A stretch of 8,252 nucleotides of DNA. Origin: JBEKLJ01 sp050010255 (GTDB lineage: Bacteria > Acidobacteriota > Terriglobia > Bryobacterales > Bryobacteraceae). Within the stretch, counting starts at the first letter, position 1; the number at the start of each line of letters is the position of its first letter. The notes beneath the pieces were generated by a model. That model worked only from the letters and a program-made list of their open reading frames with translations, was not told where the DNA came from and searched no databases. The stretch lies in NCBI GenBank assembly GCA_050010255.1, contig JBEKLJ010000156.1, forward strand, positions 1 through 8,252. The letters are read 5' to 3'. This document shows positions 6,401-8,252 of the stretch, piece after piece. The translations under genes were made by a program, and so were the position numbers.

Positions 6401-6616
6401 TTTGTCTTCTTCAGCCTGGAGGACGAGACGGGGATTGCGAACGCGATCGTGCCGCCGGACCTGTTCGAGGCGCACCGGCTGGCGCTGGTGAACGCGCCTT
6501 GCCTGCTCATCGAGGGCGAGTTGCAGAACATCGACGGCGTAGTCTCGGTGAAGGCCGAGCGGATCGAGCCGCTGCCGCTGTGGTCGCCGGAGGGCGTCTC
6601 GCACGATTTCCGCTGA
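3455..6616 (+). CDS. dnaE2: DnaE2 / ImuC, error-prone C-family DNA polymerase III alpha
   Basis: A 1053-residue polymerase, the usual length for DnaE2. The N-terminal PHP domain starts MYVELHAKSAFSFLRGAS. Its HxH motif is HAK (H6, K8) and the later TDH-type motif is LDRDG (38-42), so PHP metal ligands look incomplete. The palm has GRGSAANSAVCYSLGIT and the acidic cluster PDIDLD (D381, D383, D385), and the third acid is in VVQWDKDD (D523). RHLGQHSGGMV (about 487-497) and GIVRPGPIAGKMVHPYLQRR are DnaE2-type signatures. HhH sequence lies around 800-880 and an OB fold at about 962-1040. It performs translesion synthesis with ImuA and ImuB; no proofreading subunit is nearby. Residues 891-911 are a repeat-derived insertion in the linker before the OB fold. 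The start is the family-typical MY-ELH; GGTGAG (3439-3444) is a modest ribosome binding site contributed partly by the spacer repeat. Confidence 0.95.
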   Translation: MYVELHAKSAFSFLRGASLPEALAGRAAELGLPAVALLDRDGVYGTPRFHFAAKKAGLRAHVGAEVTATDGGVYALLARNRTGYRNLCRLITRMKLRAKKPEGAAAPEEIAEHAEGLVCLTGGEEGPLARALAEGGMEAGRERLERLRAAFGAENVYAELQRHRSRAEEARNQAVAELARGVRAPLLATNGVCYATAAEREILDVLTSVGNKVTLETAGRLLARNAERRLKPAGEMARLFADLPEAVANTAELSSRLEFELTGLGYEFPKYPVPEGETMNSFLRKRVEEGARRRYRPYHERARRQIERELALIEKLKLAGYFLIVWDLVEFCRNSGILAQGRGSAANSAVCYSLGITAVDPVGMDLLFERFLSEERGEWPDIDLDLPSGEQRERAIQYVYERYGKRGAAMTANVITYRGRLAAREVGKALGFAEDVCGRLAALARGWEWKDPLETSERQFRDAGLDLNHLRIRKFLELYLGVQNLPRHLGQHSGGMVICQGQLDSVVPLEPATMPGRVVVQWDKDDCADLGLIKVDLLGLGMMAVLEETLQRIRESCGEEVDLARLPPDDPATYAALQRADTIGMFQVESRAQQAVLPRMRPERFYDLVVQVGIVRPGPIAGKMVHPYLQRRQGRVPAECLHPLLEPVLKRTLGVPLFQEQLLRMAMLVAGFSGGEAEELRRAFSHKRAVAKMHEVEVRLRAGMERHGIRGPVADTIVQSITSFALYGFPESHAASFALLAYASAYLKTHYLAAFTAALLNNQPMGFYHPATIIQDAQRHGLKVKPVDVTRSEWPCTVEPAAEALRLGLRYVRGLRQEAGEAIVRERRKAPFASIDELVRRVPELRKDELGVLAEVGALNRLEGLDRRGALWEAARAVRPVGPLLERPARLPAQPAIRPRMPNDGKACATQVLEPMTGEERLQADYHGTGVTVGRHPMAWRRAEMEARGVTPAAALSALPNRRRVRVAGAVIVRQRPGTAKGFVFFSLEDETGIANAIVPPDLFEAHRLALVNAPCLLIEGELQNIDGVVSVKAERIEPLPLWSPEGVSHDFR
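6125..6187 (+). mobile_element. In-frame copy of the imuB repeat within dnaE2
   Basis: The segment begins with GCCGGC-GCA-GCCGGC (6127-6141), the same module that opens the imuB insertion (2386-2400). It continues with a 41-base unit B copy (6144-6184) matching the imuB copies at 38 of 41 positions. It encodes LPAQPAIRPRMPNDGKACAT, against MPAEPA and IRPRMPNDGKARAT in ImuB, so orientation and reading frame agree. The right-hand part of unit B and hairpin unit A are absent. The site lies between the HhH region and LEPMTGEERLQADY, normally a variable linker in DnaE2. The divergence suggests it is older than the imuB duplication. Confidence 0.75.
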
Positions 6617-6623
6617 CCGCTGG

Positions 6624-6637
6624 CGGCGCGAGCGCCG
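6624..6637. terminator. Small hairpin between convergent dnaE2 and response-regulator genes
   Basis: CGGCG (6624-6628) and CGCCG (6633-6637) pair around the tetraloop CGAG in the 35-base gap between the two convergent stop codons. Neither side has a T tract. Its position fits a shared, weak bidirectional 3' end, but a 5-bp GC hairpin is easy to find by chance here. Confidence 0.3.
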
Positions 6638-6651
6638 TTCCCTGGCCGTGC

Positions 6652-7350
6652 TCAGCCGTTCACGGGCGCGGTGGCGGGGCGGTCCTTGATCTCGGGAGTC
6701 AAGCGGGTCAGGCCGGCGGAGAGCGCAAGCTGGGTCAGACCGGCGATGTTGTTGACGCCGATCTTCTTCATCATGGTCTTGCGGTAACTGCGCACGGTCT
6801 GCAGGCCGAGATCGAGCATGACGGCGATCTCCTTGCTGGTCTTGCCTTCGGCCACCAGCCGCAGCACCTGCAACTCGCGCGGGGAGAGCGTTTCGAGCAC
6901 CGGCGGAAGCGCCCTGGATTCGAGGTCACCGCGCTGGATGCGGGCCTGCACGCGGTCGGCGACCTCGGCGCAGAGGTAGAAGCCGCCCTTGGCCACGGTG
7001 CGCAGCGCATCCAGGAGGTCTTCCGAGGAGGCGTTCTTGAGGACGAAGGCGCGCGCGCCGGAGCGGATCGCTCCCACCACCGAGCCCTCGTCGTCGTACA
7101 TCGACAGGATAATGACCTTGCAGTCCGGGCAGTGGCGCATGATCTCGATAGTGGCCTCGATGCCGTTGAGCCCGGGCAGCCCGATGTCCATCAACACCAG
7201 GTCAGGGTGCGCCTTCTTGCAGAAGTGCACGGCCTCGGCGCCGTTCTCGGCTTCGCCGATCACTTTGAACTCTTCGCGTCTCTCGAGGATAGACTTGATG
7301 CCGTCGCGGAAGATCTTATGGTCGTCAACGAGCAGTATCTGATATGGCAT
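6652..7350 (-). CDS. NarL/UhpA-family response regulator
   Basis: A 232-residue response regulator. The receiver domain starts MPYQILLVDDHKIF (acidic pocket D9, D10) and has the phospho-acceptor in LVLMDIGLPG (D55), the conserved serine in IILSMYDDEG (S83), and lysine in FVLKNAS (K105). A LuxR-type helix-turn-helix fills about 155-211: LSPRELQVLRLVAEGKTSKEIA, then a recognition helix around LQTVRSYRKTMMKKIGV. It therefore probably binds DNA when phosphorylated. The partner is almost surely the HisKA_3 kinase encoded 63 bases upstream on the same strand. I chose the ATG at 7350 because it gives the usual short lead before the first receiver strand; a GTG at 7362 would add four residues. Neither has a convincing ribosome binding site. 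Target genes cannot be read from the window. Confidence 0.93.
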   Translation of the reverse strand: MPYQILLVDDHKIFRDGIKSILERREEFKVIGEAENGAEAVHFCKKAHPDLVLMDIGLPGLNGIEATIEIMRHCPDCKVIILSMYDDEGSVVGAIRSGARAFVLKNASSEDLLDALRTVAKGGFYLCAEVADRVQARIQRGDLESRALPPVLETLSPRELQVLRLVAEGKTSKEIAVMLDLGLQTVRSYRKTMMKKIGVNNIAGLTQLALSAGLTRLTPEIKDRPATAPVNG

Positions 7351-7413
7351 TGGATGTATCACTGGGACGGGGCTCAGCCCGCCTTAGATCGTCCGGGAAG
7401 GCCACTGCTCCGC

Positions 7414-8112
7414 CTACGCGGCAGATGGATCGCCGTGCGCCTTCGCCGCCCGGTAAACCGCCCTCACAATTGTACCCTGTTCCGGAGCGCTGGCAATGGA
7501 CAAACGCAAGCCGGCGCGGTCGGCATGGTAGCGCATGAGTCGCAGACCAAGCCCTCTGGCGTGAGCCGCCTCCCCGTCCGGTTCGAATCCCGCGCCGTCG
7601 TCCTGGACCTCGAGCGTGGCGCCCTGCCGGCTGGGCTTGACCCACACCTCGACGCGCCGGGCGCGGGCGTGGCGCACGGCGTTCGCCAGCGCCTGCTCGG
7701 TGATGCTGTACATCGCCGTGGCGGCCTCGACCGGCAGCCGGACCGCGGAATCGAACACCAGCCGAATGGTCCCGGGGAAGTCCTTGCGATGCCGGCCGGC
7801 CAGGCGCTCCAGGGCCTCCTCTAAGCCGCTCCGCTCGACGATGGCGGGGTTGAGCTCGTAGCTGAGCTCGCGGACCTGCGCCACGGCCCCTTCGATGATC
7901 TTCTGAATCTCCAGAATGCGGCGGGAGGCGTCGGGCAGGCTGTCGCCGAGGTCCATGCGGACCAGGTCCAACTGCAGCCCGATGGCGCTGAGGGTCTGGC
8001 CCACCTCGTCGTGCAGGATGCGCGAGACGCGGGCGCCGTCCTGCTCCCGGGCCTGCATCAGGCTGACCAGCAGGCTCGCCAGGGACCGCTCCGGCTGCTC
8101 TGGCATGGGCAT
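7414..8112 (-). CDS. Soluble NarL-partner histidine kinase (HisKA_3 / HATPase_c)
   Basis: A 232-residue kinase core with no membrane segment and no recognisable sensor domain. The N-terminal helix leads into the HisKA_3 dimerisation motif ARVSRILHDEVGQTLSAIGLQ, with the phosphorylated histidine at H34. LSYELNPAIVERSGLEEAL (83-101) is the usual linker. The ATPase domain has an N box ITEQALANAVRHA (N144), the G1 box DDGAGF (171-176) and the G2 box GLGLRLM (187-193). It should autophosphorylate and pass phosphate to the response regulator encoded next. It starts 27 bases after the transketolase stop, suggesting one transcript. A second ATG at 8106 is equally plausible; no clear ribosome binding site separates them. 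Without a sensor, the signal may come from a partner protein or from the first ~25 residues. Confidence 0.92.
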   Translation of the reverse strand: MPMPEQPERSLASLLVSLMQAREQDGARVSRILHDEVGQTLSAIGLQLDLVRMDLGDSLPDASRRILEIQKIIEGAVAQVRELSYELNPAIVERSGLEEALERLAGRHRKDFPGTIRLVFDSAVRLPVEAATAMYSITEQALANAVRHARARRVEVWVKPSRQGATLEVQDDGAGFEPDGEAAHARGLGLRLMRYHADRAGLRLSIASAPEQGTIVRAVYRAAKAHGDPSAA

Positions 8113-8139
8113 CGCGCGGCGCCGCCGCCGCAGCAGCGG

Positions 8140-8252
8140 CTATCGCTTCCTCTCCAACACCTTGCGGACGGCGGCGGCGATGTTGACCGCGCGCAACCCG
8201 TATTTGTCGAGCAGGCCATCGGGGGAGCCAGACTCGGCGTAGCGTGTCAGCC
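8140..8252 (-). CDS. Transketolase, C-terminal end (partial)
   Basis: The last 37 residues of a protein whose start lies beyond the right edge. The sequence LTRYAESGSPDGLLDKYGLR followed by AVNIAAAVRKVLERKR and a TAG stop matches the C-terminus of transketolase and related C-terminal transketolase subunits (GxPDxLLxKYGL...NIAxAVRKVL). The enzyme transfers two-carbon ketol groups in the pentose phosphate pathway using thiamine diphosphate. The fragment cannot tell a full-length transketolase from a split two-subunit form. It is the upstream neighbour of the kinase and regulator genes, in the same direction with a 27-base gap. Confidence 0.8.
   Translation of the reverse strand, partial: LTRYAESGSPDGLLDKYGLRAVNIAAAVRKVLERKR

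Noticed and set aside
6067..7824. 585-codon plus-strand frame covering the dnaE2 end, regulator and part of the kinase
   Set aside because: It is antisense to a clear response regulator and kinase and out of frame with dnaE2.

Overview
This is a GC-rich bacterial chromosome segment. The clustered imuA-imuB-dnaE2 mutagenesis cassette, the tiny lysine-rich ORF and the purine/pyrimidine inverted repeat beginning TTAACCGCAGAGGCGCAGAGG together suggest an Acidobacteriota genome, possibly of the Solibacter/Bryobacter type. That placement is inference from gene style; the window has no rRNA or other phylogenetic marker.

Layout, left to right. Positions 1-203 hold no gene I can defend. A 19-residue lysine/alanine-rich ORF (204-263) is followed by a hairpin and then a DinB-superfamily metal-binding four-helix protein (362-883, +), which is not DNA polymerase IV. 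A strong hairpin (890-921) and a sigma70-like promoter (957-985) separate it from the main operon: imuA (1025-1726), imuB (1730-3316) and dnaE2/imuC (3455-6616), all on +. These encode the RecA-like accessory factor, the catalytically dead Y-family adaptor with a clamp-binding motif, and the error-prone C-family polymerase. In the families characterised, the three act as one translesion 'mutasome'. A short convergent gap with a small hairpin follows. The minus strand then carries, in transcription order, the end of a transketolase gene (cut by the right edge), a soluble HisKA_3-type histidine kinase (7414-8112) and a NarL/UhpA-type response regulator (6652-7350), closely spaced like an operon.

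The most unusual feature is repeat DNA inside the mutasome genes. imuB carries about 98 extra in-frame codons (2384-2677) in the little-finger region, built from a duplicated REP-like hairpin unit and two identical 81-bp copies of a second unit. dnaE2 carries a shorter, diverged copy of the second unit (6125-6187), in the same orientation and same reading frame (peptide IRPRMPNDGKA), in the linker before its OB fold. Both insertions start with the same GCCGGC-N3-GCCGGC module. This looks like a protein-coding interspersed repeat that entered two partner genes at tolerated linkers.

Separately, ImuB appears to lack nearly the whole Y-family fingers subdomain: its first palm strand (MYAAVHA) runs almost directly into the later palm. 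A third oddity is a 128-bp inverted-repeat element between imuB and dnaE2, which could fold in the operon mRNA.
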